Shown: in pieces, positions 25,322 through 33,642 of the stretch
Numbering within the stretch: position 1 is the first letter of the stretch
Layout: each line of letters begins with the position of its first letter
Assembly (NCBI GenBank): GCA_040755695.1
Contig: JBFMAK010000002.1
Span: forward strand, 62,001-126,000
DNA from: Candidatus Diapherotrites archaeon
Lineage (GTDB): Archaea > Iainarchaeota > Iainarchaeia > Iainarchaeales > 1-14-0-10-31-34
Reading direction: 5' to 3'
Length of the DNA: 64,000 bases
Position numbers and translations under genes: made by a program
Notes under the pieces: model-generated
Told to the model about the DNA's origin: nothing
The model's input: only the letters and a program-made list of their open reading frames with translations
The model's database searches: none

Positions 25322-26125
25322 ATGGCAGAAGAAAAAAAAACTGAAATTTCAAAGGCACCAGAAGAAAAGACACTGGTTCCTGTGGACAAATACCTGAAGG
25401 CAGGAGTGCATATAGGAACAAAATTCAAGTCCTTCTACATGAAGAGATACATATTCAAGAGAAGGCCTGACGGTCTCTTTGTAATGGACATACAGACATT
25501 GGATGAAAGAATCAGGGCAGCAGCAAAATTAGCTGCGTCATTCCCCAAAGAAAAAATCATTGTAGTATCAAGGAAATTGTATGGGAAAACACCAATAAAC
25601 GAATTCGCTGACGCGATAGGGGCAAAAGCACTGACAGCAAGATTTGTTCCAGGCACCTTCACTAACCCGGGAGGAAAAGAATTCGTGGAAGCAGGATTAC
25701 TGATTGCAACAGAGCCTGATGCAGACGCGCAGGCAATAGAGGAAGCCTCCTCGCTCAGAGCCCCAATAATAGCTTTGTGCAGCACAAACAACGAAACAAA
25801 AAATATTGATTTGATAATTCCGGTAAACAACAAGGGAAGGAAAAGCCTTGCATTAGTTTACTGGCTTCTCGCAAGGGAACTCCTCAAGGAAAGAGGGGAA
25901 ATAAAAAGCGACGAAGAATTCAAGAAAAAAATAGAAGACTTCGAATTCAAGATAACAGAAATGAGAGAAGAAGACATAGAGCAGAAAAGAATGGAGAGAA
26001 GACCCCTTGAGAGAAGAAAGAAAATTTATGGAAGGACAGGCGAGAGAAGGGAAGAAAGAGGAGGAAGAAAGATAATAAGGGGAAGGGAAAAAAGGCCGGG
26101 AGAAAAAAGAAGAGGAAGAAGATGA
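25322..26125 (+). CDS. rps2: 30S ribosomal protein S2 (uS2) with basic tail
   Basis: A 267-residue protein, longer than the usual 200 or so. The conserved part contains L-K-A-G-V-H-I-G-T-K, R-R-P-D-G-L-F-V-M-D, R-F-V-P-G-T-F-T-N-P and I-P-V-N-N-K-G-R-K-S-L-A-L-V-Y-W. The last 50 residues are an Arg/Glu/Gly-rich tail. The stop overlaps the MEMO start (ATGACA). Confidence 0.96.
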   Translation: MAEEKKTEISKAPEEKTLVPVDKYLKAGVHIGTKFKSFYMKRYIFKRRPDGLFVMDIQTLDERIRAAAKLAASFPKEKIIVVSRKLYGKTPINEFADAIGAKALTARFVPGTFTNPGGKEFVEAGLLIATEPDADAQAIEEASSLRAPIIALCSTNNETKNIDLIIPVNNKGRKSLALVYWLLARELLKERGEIKSDEEFKKKIEDFEFKITEMREEDIEQKRMERRPLERRKKIYGRTGERREERGGRKIIRGREKRPGEKRRGRR

Positions 26126-26919
26126 CAAGAGAAGCAATTGTCGCAGGCTCATTCTACCCACGCACAAGAAAAGAAATAGAAGAAGGAATCAACAAATTTT
26201 TTTTGCAGGCAAAAAAAACTGAAAAAAAATCAAATAGTGTAATAGCACCCCACGCAGGCTACTTTTATTCAGGTGGAACAGCAGCATACTCTTATTCTGC
26301 GCTTTCAGAAGCTGACTCTTATATTTTAATCGGCCCAAACCACACAGGTTTTGGAGGGGAAATTTCAGTTTACCCTGAAGGAGAATGGGAGACTCCCTTA
26401 GGGAAGATAGGGATTGACTCTGAAACAGCAAAAAAAATCATAGAAAAAATAGGCGAAGCAGAATTGGACGAAATAGCACACCTGCAGGAGCATTCCCTTG
26501 AAGTGCAGCTTCCCTTCCTTCAATTAACACAAAAAAACTTCAAGATTGTGCCCATAACTTTAATGACAGATTTTGGTGGAGCAAAAAAATTAGGGAAAGC
26601 CTTGTACGAAATAGAGAAAGAATCAAAGAAAAAGATTGCATTAGTTGCCTCAAGCGACTTCAACCATTACCTGCCTGAAGAGACAGCAAGGGAAAAGGAC
26701 ATGAAGGCAATAAAAAAAATTCTGGAATTGAACATAGAGGAATTCAATAAACTGGTTGAAGAAAGGATGAGCATCTGCGGCTTCAGGGCAATAGAAGCAG
26801 TAATGCAGTACGCAAAACTCAAGGGAATTAAAAAGGCAGAACTCCTTCATTACACAACTTCAGCTGAAACCTCAAAAGACAAGGCCTCAGTTGTAGGTTA
26901 TGCAGCAATAAAATTCTGA
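26122..26919 (+). CDS. MEMO-family protein
   Basis: A 265-residue member of the MEMO family (related to class III extradiol dioxygenases), whose archaeal role is unsettled; it often sits with S2 and mevalonate genes. Metal/active-site stretches are A-P-H-A-G-Y-F-Y-S-G, G-P-N-H-T-G, H-S-L-E-V-Q-L-P-F-L and S-S-D-F-N-H-Y. The three His expected for metal binding (in P-H-A-G, P-N-H and F-N-H) are all present. It is translationally coupled to S2, and the downstream mevalonate kinase common elsewhere is absent. Confidence 0.93.
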   Translation: MTREAIVAGSFYPRTRKEIEEGINKFFLQAKKTEKKSNSVIAPHAGYFYSGGTAAYSYSALSEADSYILIGPNHTGFGGEISVYPEGEWETPLGKIGIDSETAKKIIEKIGEAELDEIAHLQEHSLEVQLPFLQLTQKNFKIVPITLMTDFGGAKKLGKALYEIEKESKKKIALVASSDFNHYLPEETAREKDMKAIKKILELNIEEFNKLVEERMSICGFRAIEAVMQYAKLKGIKKAELLHYTTSAETSKDKASVVGYAAIKF

Positions 26920-27011
26920 CAATCCTAATTTTCTGCCTTAAAAAAAGTAAATCTTTTAATTAGAAGACAGCTAATTCTATTAGTGGCAGAAAAGTCTTTG
27001 GGTTGAAGAAA

Positions 27012-28712
27012 ATGGAGCAGGTAATGAAGGACTTGGCGTACAAGTATGCAGTAAAGAATGCATTCGAGCACGAATTCAAGGCAGACCTCAAGGCAGTAAT
27101 AGGAAAGCTTATTGCACTAGACAAGGATTTCTCAAAAAATTTAAGCAAGGAAATAAAGGAAGTCAACGAAATAGTCGAAAAAGTAAATTCAATGAAAAGA
27201 GAGGGAATAGAAAGAGAATACAAGAGGTTTGAAGGCAGCTATGAACTAAAGCCTCAGGAGCAAAGGGAAGGACTGAAAGAACTGGACTGGGCTCAAGAAG
27301 GAAAAATTGTTACAAGGTTTGCCCCAAACCCCAATGCGCCATTCCACATAGGCAATGCAAGGGCAGCATACATGAGCTATGCCTACACCAAAAAATATGG
27401 GGGAAAGTTCATTCTCAGGTTTGACGACACAGACCCTAAAGTAAAGAAATCAATAGAGAATGCAGAACAAATATTTTTGGAGGACTTGGAATGGTTAGGC
27501 ATAAAGACTGACACAACATACTTTGCCTCTGACAGGCTTGAAATATATTTTAGGTATATGAGGAAACTAGTTTTAATGGGAAAAGCTTATGTGTGCACGT
27601 GCCAGAAAGAAGAATGGAAGAAATGCATTGATGCCAAAAAATGGTGCCCTTGCAGGGAGCTCCCGGAAGAAGTGCAATTGGAGAGATACGATAAAATGCA
27701 GAAGCACGAGTACAAGGAAGGAAAGGCAGTATTAAGGCTGAAAACAGACTTGAATTCAGATGACCCTTCAGTAAGGGACTGGTGGATGGCAAAAATTGTG
27801 GATGAACCAGAGCACCCGAGAATAAAAGTTCCAGTCCATGTCTGGCCTTCATATAATTTTGCTTCAGCAATAGACGACCACGAATTAAATGTGACTTACA
27901 TTATAAGAGGGCAGGAGCACGCGCAGAACGCAGTAAAGCAGAAGTTCCTTTATGATTATTTAGGGTGGGTTTACCCTCATGTTTCATTGATTGGAAGAAT
28001 TAAATTAGAGGGAGTAATACTAAGCAAGTCAGCAATAAACAAAGGAATAGAAGAAGGACTGTATCAGGGCTACGATGACCCAAGGCTTGGAACAATAAGG
28101 GCTTTAAGGAGGAGGGGCTTCAGGGCAGAGGTAATAATTGAAGCCCTTGAAGACATTGGAATAAAAAGCTCTGACGCAACCATTTCAATGAAGGCATTAA
28201 TTGCAATGAACAAGAAACTGATCGACAGGGAAGCAGAGAGATTCACCTTCATTAATGACCCCATTAAATTCGATGTTCAGTTCGTGCCCAAAATGAAAGT
28301 AGAGAAAGTAATTCACCCAGACTTCCCAGAGAGAGGGGCAAGGGCTTATGAATTGAATGAAGGCACGCAAACATTCTATGTTCCAAAAAAAGAATTAGAG
28401 GGAATAAAGGAAGGCCAGGTCGTAAGATTGAGGCACGCAGTGAACGCCAAAATAGTTGAATTAAGTGAAGAAAGGGTTTTCGCTGAATTTGTGGGAACAG
28501 GAAAACTGGAGAACAACCCAATTATTTCCTGGGTTTTAGAGGAAGTGGGAGCATCAGTCTTAATGCCTGACGCAGAAAAATTGTATGGAATAATTGATTA
28601 TGAGGCTTCATTAAAGGAAACAGGGTCTTACGTGCAGTTGGAGAAGTTTGGTTACGCCATAATTGACTCAAAAGACATGCACCAACTTAATCTATGGTTC
28701 TGCCACGAATGA
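27012..28712 (+). CDS. gltX: Glutamyl-tRNA synthetase (archaeal GluRS/GlnRS type)
   Basis: A class I aminoacyl-tRNA synthetase of about 566 residues that charges tRNA-Glu. In archaea it usually also mischarges tRNA-Gln for amidation by GatDE. The start at 27012 follows the pattern of the family better than the TTG at 27003. The HIGH motif is P-F-H-I-G-N-A-R-A, followed by L-R-F-D-D-T-D-P-K. The KMSKS counterpart is I-L-S-K-S-A-I-N-K-G. A Cys-rich insert (C-T-C-Q...C-x(8)-C-P-C) follows the Rossmann first half. The C-terminal anticodon-binding domain is a beta-barrel, as in eukaryotes. Confidence 0.95.
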   Translation: MEQVMKDLAYKYAVKNAFEHEFKADLKAVIGKLIALDKDFSKNLSKEIKEVNEIVEKVNSMKREGIEREYKRFEGSYELKPQEQREGLKELDWAQEGKIVTRFAPNPNAPFHIGNARAAYMSYAYTKKYGGKFILRFDDTDPKVKKSIENAEQIFLEDLEWLGIKTDTTYFASDRLEIYFRYMRKLVLMGKAYVCTCQKEEWKKCIDAKKWCPCRELPEEVQLERYDKMQKHEYKEGKAVLRLKTDLNSDDPSVRDWWMAKIVDEPEHPRIKVPVHVWPSYNFASAIDDHELNVTYIIRGQEHAQNAVKQKFLYDYLGWVYPHVSLIGRIKLEGVILSKSAINKGIEEGLYQGYDDPRLGTIRALRRRGFRAEVIIEALEDIGIKSSDATISMKALIAMNKKLIDREAERFTFINDPIKFDVQFVPKMKVEKVIHPDFPERGARAYELNEGTQTFYVPKKELEGIKEGQVVRLRHAVNAKIVELSEERVFAEFVGTGKLENNPIISWVLEEVGASVLMPDAEKLYGIIDYEASLKETGSYVQLEKFGYAIIDSKDMHQLNLWFCHE

Positions 28713-28727
28713 AAAAGGAGGAGAAAA

Positions 28728-29099
28728 ATGAAAACAACAATAGTTGCAGCAGCTGCAATCATAATAGGGGCAGCAATTCTCATAATACTGTTCTACTGGA
28801 TTCCTAGAATGAGAAACAAAGCAGAAAACGAATTAAGAAGGCTTGAGAGAGAGCACTGGAATTACGTGCAGAAAAAAACAGAAAAGAAAAGCGAAACAAA
28901 AAACTATTACAGCAAGGAACTGGCCGGAATATCAAAAGCAAAAGACAAAGAAAAAAAACTACCAGAAGCAGCAAAAATTATTACAAGACAGAGAAGGCAG
29001 GGGACAACAATAGAAGACTGCACCAGAACACTCCACGCGTCAGGCTTCAGCGAAAAAGAAATAGAAGACATCCTCGAACAGTCAGACAAAATGATGTGA
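28728..29099 (+). CDS. Small membrane-anchored protein of unknown function
   Basis: 123 residues: one N-terminal hydrophobic segment (residues 4-24) ending in W-I-P-R-M-R-N-K, then a charged Lys/Glu-rich linker, and a compact C-terminal helical region (R-R-Q-G-T-T-I-E-D-C-T-R-T-L, then G-F-S-E-K-E-I-E-D-I-L) that looks like a short three-helix domain. It starts 15 bases after GluRS behind GGAGG and is probably in that operon. I recognise no family. Confidence 0.7.
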   Translation: MKTTIVAAAAIIIGAAILIILFYWIPRMRNKAENELRRLEREHWNYVQKKTEKKSETKNYYSKELAGISKAKDKEKKLPEAAKIITRQRRQGTTIEDCTRTLHASGFSEKEIEDILEQSDKMM

Positions 29100-29162
29100 A
29101 ACTCCAAGAGAACAATTCCTTTTTTAAACCTTTTTTGAGGAAAACTAGTCCCTCATAATGCA

Positions 29163-29846
29163 CTAAATTTTGCCGGTTTTTTTGATTTTTTTAACAGTGT
29201 CATCAAAATCTTTGGCTAGTTTATCGACAATTACTCTAACACCATATTTTTCCAAAGCTTTGCCAGCCCTTCCAACACCAACAACATTCACAAAGTTGCC
29301 AGCCCTTTCACCACCAACATTAAACACAAATTCGCCAGCCCTTCCAACACCAACAACATTCACAAATCTGCCGGCCCTTTCACCACCAGCAGTTTTCAAT
29401 AAATCTAAAAATGGTTTTCCGGTATTTTTTATAGAAATTAATTTGGTTAATTCTTCTTTTTTAACTAGCTTTAACAACTTGGTGAATTCGCTTCCGAGTC
29501 CTTTTCTTTCAATTGAATAAATTAATGCTTTAGTTCGCCTTGATTTTAATAAATACCCATACACTTTTATTCTTTCAATTAATTCTCGCCTGCCTTTAGA
29601 CAAAATCTTTCTTTCAAGCCTGAATTCTCTTTTTGCCTTTGGTGGTTTTGGCTTGTTTTTAGCCTCAATATATTCGAGTTGTTTTTTTGAAAGAACAAGC
29701 CTTCCGTCCTTTGAAATTCTTGCGCCGCCCCTTAAAAGGCGTTCAGCTTCAATAACAGCAGAAGGCGTAGGAGCACCCCTGGCCATCAAACCAAAACTTC
29801 TCATCAAAGAAGGAGCCTTTCTGGGAATAGGTCTTTTGCCTTTCAT
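29163..29846 (-). CDS. Unknown basic protein with internal Gly/Val-rich repeats
   Basis: 227 residues, starting after TGAGGAATTC, with a TATA-like TTATATAAG about 40 bases upstream. The N-terminal two thirds are basic and helical (R-E-F-R-L-E-R-K-I-L-S-K-G-R-R-E-L). From about residue 155 an alternating repeat appears: G-G-E-R-A-G-x-F-V-N-V-V-G-V-G-R-A-G occurs twice, joined by E-F-V-F-N-V. The corresponding DNA repeats lie at about 29268-29394. Intact frame, own promoter and ribosome-binding site support a real gene. It is the only gene on this strand between 3 and 41 kb, so it may be a recent arrival. Confidence 0.65.
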   Translation of the reverse strand: MKGKRPIPRKAPSLMRSFGLMARGAPTPSAVIEAERLLRGGARISKDGRLVLSKKQLEYIEAKNKPKPPKAKREFRLERKILSKGRRELIERIKVYGYLLKSRRTKALIYSIERKGLGSEFTKLLKLVKKEELTKLISIKNTGKPFLDLLKTAGGERAGRFVNVVGVGRAGEFVFNVGGERAGNFVNVVGVGRAGKALEKYGVRVIVDKLAKDFDDTVKKIKKTGKI

Positions 29847-29943
29847 GAATTCCTCACAATAACAATAAGCTTCATACTTATATAAAAACTTTTCGTGGCA
29901 GAATTATGTAAAGCTTTTTTTGAATTTAAGCCTATGACGATGA

Positions 29944-29975
29944 GCAGTTTTTGAAGGAAAAAACTGCAAGGAGGT
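29944..29975 (+). promoter_or_regulatory. Leader hairpin next to the L7Ae ribosome-binding site
   Basis: GCAGTTTTT (29944-29952) pairs perfectly with AAAAACTGC (29959-29967), loop GAAGGA. The strong Shine-Dalgarno AAGGAGGT (29968-29975) begins right after the stem, and the L7Ae ATG is at 29985. Archaeal L7Ae is known to repress its own mRNA through a kink-turn in the leader. GA flanks the 5' side of this stem (29942-29943), but the matching 3' GA is not clear. Confidence 0.5.
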
Positions 29976-29984
29976 TGATTGGAA

Positions 29985-30350
29985 ATGACTGAATTCATAA
30001 GGTTCAGCGTAGGCAAAGAACTGAAAGAGAGGCAACTAGACTTACTGGAGAAAGCCAAGAAGACAGGAAAGATAAGGATTGGAATTAATGAAACAACAAA
30101 AGCCATAGAGAGAAGCCAGGCAAAGCTTGTCCTTATAGCAGAAGACGTTAACCCTAAAGAAATAGTAATGCACTTGCCTTTATTGTGCGAAGAAAAAAAG
30201 ATTCCTTATTCTTATATAAGCACAAAAAAGGAGTTAGGCGAAAAAGCAGGGATTGAGGTAGGGACAGCGTCAATTGCAATAACAGACGAGGGCAGCGCAA
30301 AAAAGGAATTGGACGAAATAGTGAAGAAGGTAAGTGAATTGAAGAAATAA
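29985..30350 (+). CDS. rpl7ae: Ribosomal protein L7Ae (eL8), kink-turn RNA-binding protein
   Basis: About 121 residues from ATG 29985, which follows AAGGAGGT; an in-frame TTG at 29979 is less likely. It has the L7Ae signature: [18 protein letters not shown], then [10 protein letters not shown] and C-E-E-K-K-I-P-Y. It functions in the ribosome, box C/D and H/ACA particles and RNase P. It heads the L7Ae-S28e-L24e-Ndk operon, the standard archaeal order. Confidence 0.96.
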   Translation: MTEFIRFSVGKELKERQLDLLEKAKKTGKIRIGINETTKAIERSQAKLVLIAEDVNPKEIVMHLPLLCEEKKIPYSYISTKKELGEKAGIEVGTASIAITDEGSAKKELDEIVKKVSELKK

Positions 30351-30367
30351 AGGTAAGGTGAAAAGAG

Positions 30368-30577
30368 ATGGCAGAAGAAAGAGGAACTCCAGCTGAAGTA
30401 GTTGAAGTACTTCAAAGGACTGGAGTGCACGGGGAAATAATCCAAGTGCTGTGCAAGATACTGGACGGCCCAGAAAAAGGAAGGGTCAAGAGAAGGAATG
30501 TCAAGGGCAGCATAAGGAAAGGGGATATCATAATATTGCTGAACACTGAAAGGGAAGCAAAAGAAATAAAGGCATAA
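30368..30577 (+). CDS. rps28e: 30S ribosomal protein S28e (eS28)
   Basis: A 69-residue OB-fold protein: [17 protein letters not shown], then [12 protein letters not shown] and the C-terminal [13 protein letters not shown] lies 9 bases before the ATG. It sits between L7Ae and L24e as expected. Confidence 0.95.
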   Translation: MAEERGTPAEVVEVLQRTGVHGEIIQVLCKILDGPEKGRVKRRNVKGSIRKGDIIILLNTEREAKEIKA

Positions 30578-30598
30578 AGAAAAAAAAAGGTGGTTTAA

Positions 30599-30835
30599 TT
30601 GAAATGCTCTTTTTGCGGAAGAGAGGTAATTAAAGGAACGGGAAAAATTGTAGTAAAAAAAGAAGGCACAATGCATTATTTCTGTTCAAACAAATGCGAA
30701 AAAAATTTGCTGAAACTGAAGAGGAATCCATTGAAAACCAAATGGACAAAAGAATTCAGGAAACAAAAGCAATTAAGCAAGCACGAGAAAAAGAAAGAGG
30801 AAGCTCCTAAAGCAAAGAAAAAAAAGAAAAGGTGA
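30599..30835 (+). CDS. rpl24e: 50S ribosomal protein L24e (eL24), TTG start
   Basis: A 78-residue zinc protein: K-C-S-F-C-G-R-E-V, G-T-G-K-I-V-V, and F-C-S-N-K-C-E-K-N completing the four-Cys site. The conserved R-N-P-L-K-T-K-W-T follows. TTG at 30599 is preceded by GGTGG. The Lys-rich tail ends with a TGA inside the GGTGA of Ndk. Confidence 0.95.
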   Translation: MKCSFCGREVIKGTGKIVVKKEGTMHYFCSNKCEKNLLKLKRNPLKTKWTKEFRKQKQLSKHEKKKEEAPKAKKKKKR

Positions 30836-30840
30836 AAAAA

Positions 30841-31401
30841 ATGGAGAGGACTGTAATAATCGTAAAACATGATGGAATCCAGAGAGGTCTTGCAGGGGAA
30901 ATAATCAGAAGGTTTGAGCAGACAGGCCTCAAGATTGCGGGAATGAAGATGTTGCAGCCTACAAAAGAGCAGGCAGAAGTACAATACACGTTGACCGACG
31001 CATGGATTAAAAAGCTTGCAGCAAACACCAGGAAGGCAGCGCAAGAGAAAGGGATTGTGATAACAGAAACAGACAGGCAGATAGCAGAAAGAGTGCAGAA
31101 ATATTTGAAGGATTACCTTACAGAAGGGCCTGTAATTGTAATGACATTCGAAGGATATCATGCAATTGAAATCGGAAGAAAAATTGTAGGCCACGCAGAG
31201 GCAAGGCAGGCAGAGATTGGGACAGTTAGGGGAGACTACAGCGTTGATTCATACGAACTTGCTGACGAAAGACAGAGGGCCATAAGAAACATTGTTCACG
31301 CTTCAGGAAACAAAGAGGAAGCGGAGAATGAGCTGAAGTTGTGGTTCAAGAAAGAGGAATTATATAACTACAAAAGGAAAGACTGGGAGATAATCCATTA
31401 A
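30841..31401 (+). CDS. ndk: Nucleoside diphosphate kinase, extended form
   Basis: It transfers the gamma phosphate between nucleotides through a phospho-histidine. The ATG at 30841 is preferred to the GTG at 30832 by spacing. About 186 residues, against the usual 140-155. The front end V-I-I-V-K-H-D-G-I-Q-R-G-L and the active-site R-N-I-V-H-A-S-G are intact, with G-T-V-R-G-D-Y before it. The extra length lies in the middle (about residues 48-80, around W-I-K-K-L-A-A-N-T-R-K) and in a segment before the active His. Confidence 0.93.
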   Translation: MERTVIIVKHDGIQRGLAGEIIRRFEQTGLKIAGMKMLQPTKEQAEVQYTLTDAWIKKLAANTRKAAQEKGIVITETDRQIAERVQKYLKDYLTEGPVIVMTFEGYHAIEIGRKIVGHAEARQAEIGTVRGDYSVDSYELADERQRAIRNIVHASGNKEEAENELKLWFKKEELYNYKRKDWEIIH

Positions 31402-31414
31402 AAAGGTGAATAAA

Positions 31415-31840
31415 ATGGAATTGAAGGTTCAGAGGCTGGATAAGGGAATTGAATTGCCAGATTACGCCCACGAAGGGGACGCAGCATTGGATTTAAGGTC
31501 AGCAGAAGAATTTGTATTGAAGCCGTTGGAGAAAAAGCTTGTGAAGACAGGAATTAAAGTGGCAATACCAAGAGAGCATGTCGGGTTGGTGTGGGACAGG
31601 AGCGGCCTGGCAGCAAAGAATGGCATTCATGTTCTGGCAGGAGTGATTGATTCAGGCTACAGGGGAGAAATCTGTGTTGTGCTAATAAATTTAGGGAAAG
31701 CAGAATTCATTGTAGAAAAAAATTCAAGGATAGCACAAATGCTCATACAGCCAGTGCAGACAGTGAAGGTAATTGAAACAGAATCATTAGAGGAAACAAG
31801 AAGGGGAGAAAAAGGTTTTGGGAGCACTGGAAACCATTAG
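31415..31840 (+). CDS. dut: Deoxyuridine 5'-triphosphate nucleotidohydrolase
   Basis: A trimeric dUTPase of about 141 residues that keeps uracil out of DNA. The five motifs are present: E-G-D-A-A-L-D-L-R-S, W-D-R-S-G-L-A, H-V-L-A-G-V-I-D-S-G-Y-R-G-E, R-I-A-Q-M-L-I-Q-P, and the C-terminal R-G-E-K-G-F-G-S-T-G that closes over the substrate. The ATG at 31415 fits GGTGA at 31404. It is not the dCTP-deaminase-type homologue, since motif 3 reads A-G-V-I-D-S-G-Y. Confidence 0.94.
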   Translation: MELKVQRLDKGIELPDYAHEGDAALDLRSAEEFVLKPLEKKLVKTGIKVAIPREHVGLVWDRSGLAAKNGIHVLAGVIDSGYRGEICVVLINLGKAEFIVEKNSRIAQMLIQPVQTVKVIETESLEETRRGEKGFGSTGNH

Positions 31841-31868
31841 TTTTTGAATAATTGATTGGTGAAAAAAG

Positions 31869-33608
31869 ATGATAAGGAAGCCCATAATTGCAGTATTGGG
31901 GCACGTTGACTCAGGAAAAACCTCATTTTTGGATAGAATTAGAGGCACAACAATTGCAGCGCAAGAGGCAGGGGCAATAACACAGCACATTGGGGCAACA
32001 GAGGTGCCAATTGAAATAATAAAAGAATTATCCCAGGACTTATTGAAAAAATATCATTTCAGCCTGACAATCCCAGGCCTTTTATTCATTGACACTCCAG
32101 GCCACGAGGCATTCACAAATCTAAGGAAAAGAGGAGGCTCAATCGCAGACCTTGCAGTATTAATTATAGACATACAAAAAGGGATTGAACAGCAGACAGC
32201 AGAAGCAATAGAAATCCTGAAGGCATACAAGGTACCGTTCATTGCAGGCCTGACAAAAATAGACAAGCTCCAGCACTGGAACAGCAAGGAAGGCACATTC
32301 ACAGCAAACCTGAAAGAGCAGAGCGAAGAAGCAAAAGAGGAATTAGACCAAAAATTGTATGGAATAGTAGGGCAGCTGCACAGCAAAGGATTCAACTCAG
32401 AAAGGTTTGACAGAGTGAAAGAACTCACAAAAGAAATTCCAATAGTGCCATTATGCAACAAGACAGGCGAAGGAATTCCAGAAATACTCATGTTCCTTGC
32501 AGGCCTGAGCCAGAAATATTTGGAGAAGAAATTAAGCATTCATGTTACAGGCCCAGGAAAAGGAACAATACTCGAAGTAAAAGACGAAAAAGGCCTGGGA
32601 AAAACAATTGACGTAATTTTATACGATGGAACAATAAGGACAGGCCAAGAGATTGCAGTGGGAGGAAAAAACGGGGCAATAAAAACAAAGATAAGGGCCC
32701 TGCTATTGCCAAAGCCCTTGGATGAAATCAGGAGCCCGCAAGAAAAATTCGATTCAGTGAAAGAAGTGCACGCAGCAGCAGGCCTGAAGATTGCAGCCCC
32801 CAATTTAGAGGAAGCAATAGCAGGAGCCCCTCTTAGAGTAATAGAAAAAGATACAGACTTAGAAGAAGTCCAGAAAGAAATTAAAAGCATTGAAATAGAA
32901 TCAGATGATACAGGACCAATACTCAAAACAGACGCCTTAGGTTCATTAGAAGCAATAATCAAGCTGCTCGAAAAGCACGACCTCAAGGTAAGGAAGGCAA
33001 GCGTGGGGGAAGTAACAAGAAAAGACATAATTGAAATGGAATGCATGAAAGAAAAAGATGAAAATAAATGCGTCATAATAGCATTCAACACAAAGATCAA
33101 CCCTGAAGCAGAAGCAGAAGCAGAAAAAAGAGGGGTAAAAATATTCAAGGAAAACATCGTATACAAATTAATTGAAGAATACGAAAAATGGATTAAAGAA
33201 CAACAAGAAAAAGAAAAAAGGAAAGCATTAGAAGGAATAATGCTTCCAGCAAAAATAAAGATACTGCCAAGCTTTGTGTTTAGGAACTCAAAGCCTGCAA
33301 TAGTGGGAGTGAAAGTGCTCGAAGGAAAGCTTGTGACAGGAGTAAAATTGATGAGGAAAGGAAAAAACATAGGAAAGGTAGACGCAATCCAGATGCAGGG
33401 AGAAAACAGGAAAGAAGCAGAAAAGGGAAGCGAGGTAGCAATATCAATTGATGGCGCAGTTGTGGGGAGAACAATAAAAGAAAAAGACGAACTCTTAACC
33501 TCAATACCTGAATCCCACATGAAAAGGCTTGAAGAGTATGGCTCCTTGGGCGAAGAAGAAAAAAAACTGATAGAAGAAATAAGGAAGTATCACCCAAAAA
33601 AAGAATAA
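31869..33608 (+). CDS. infB: Translation initiation factor aIF5B (IF2-like GTPase)
   Basis: A 579-residue GTPase that promotes subunit joining and initiator tRNA placement. G1 is G-H-V-D-S-G-K-T-S, G3 is D-T-P-G-H-E, and the archaeal start I-R-K-P-I-I-A-V-L is present. G4 reads T-K-I-D (residues 129-132) in place of N-K-x-D. Domain II, the domain III C-D-A-L-G-S-L-E-A-type stretch (here T-D-A-L-G-S-L-E-A-I) and the C-terminal domain (I-L-P-S-F-V-F-R-N-S-K-P-A) follow. No intein is seen. Confidence 0.95.
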   Translation: MIRKPIIAVLGHVDSGKTSFLDRIRGTTIAAQEAGAITQHIGATEVPIEIIKELSQDLLKKYHFSLTIPGLLFIDTPGHEAFTNLRKRGGSIADLAVLIIDIQKGIEQQTAEAIEILKAYKVPFIAGLTKIDKLQHWNSKEGTFTANLKEQSEEAKEELDQKLYGIVGQLHSKGFNSERFDRVKELTKEIPIVPLCNKTGEGIPEILMFLAGLSQKYLEKKLSIHVTGPGKGTILEVKDEKGLGKTIDVILYDGTIRTGQEIAVGGKNGAIKTKIRALLLPKPLDEIRSPQEKFDSVKEVHAAAGLKIAAPNLEEAIAGAPLRVIEKDTDLEEVQKEIKSIEIESDDTGPILKTDALGSLEAIIKLLEKHDLKVRKASVGEVTRKDIIEMECMKEKDENKCVIIAFNTKINPEAEAEAEKRGVKIFKENIVYKLIEEYEKWIKEQQEKEKRKALEGIMLPAKIKILPSFVFRNSKPAIVGVKVLEGKLVTGVKLMRKGKNIGKVDAIQMQGENRKEAEKGSEVAISIDGAVVGRTIKEKDELLTSIPESHMKRLEEYGSLGEEEKKLIEEIRKYHPKKE

Positions 33609-33642
33609 TAATATTTTTTAAAAAAAAGCGGAGGAATAAAAA

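Noticed and set aside
29270-29400. CRISPR-like repeat array
   Set aside because: The repeats are in frame within a protein and unequal in spacing, with no unique spacers or cas genes.
32540-33520. 326-codon minus-strand frame opposite aIF5B
   Set aside because: Long only because the sense strand is poor in the codons that would give stops; Ser/Phe-rich peptide without motifs.
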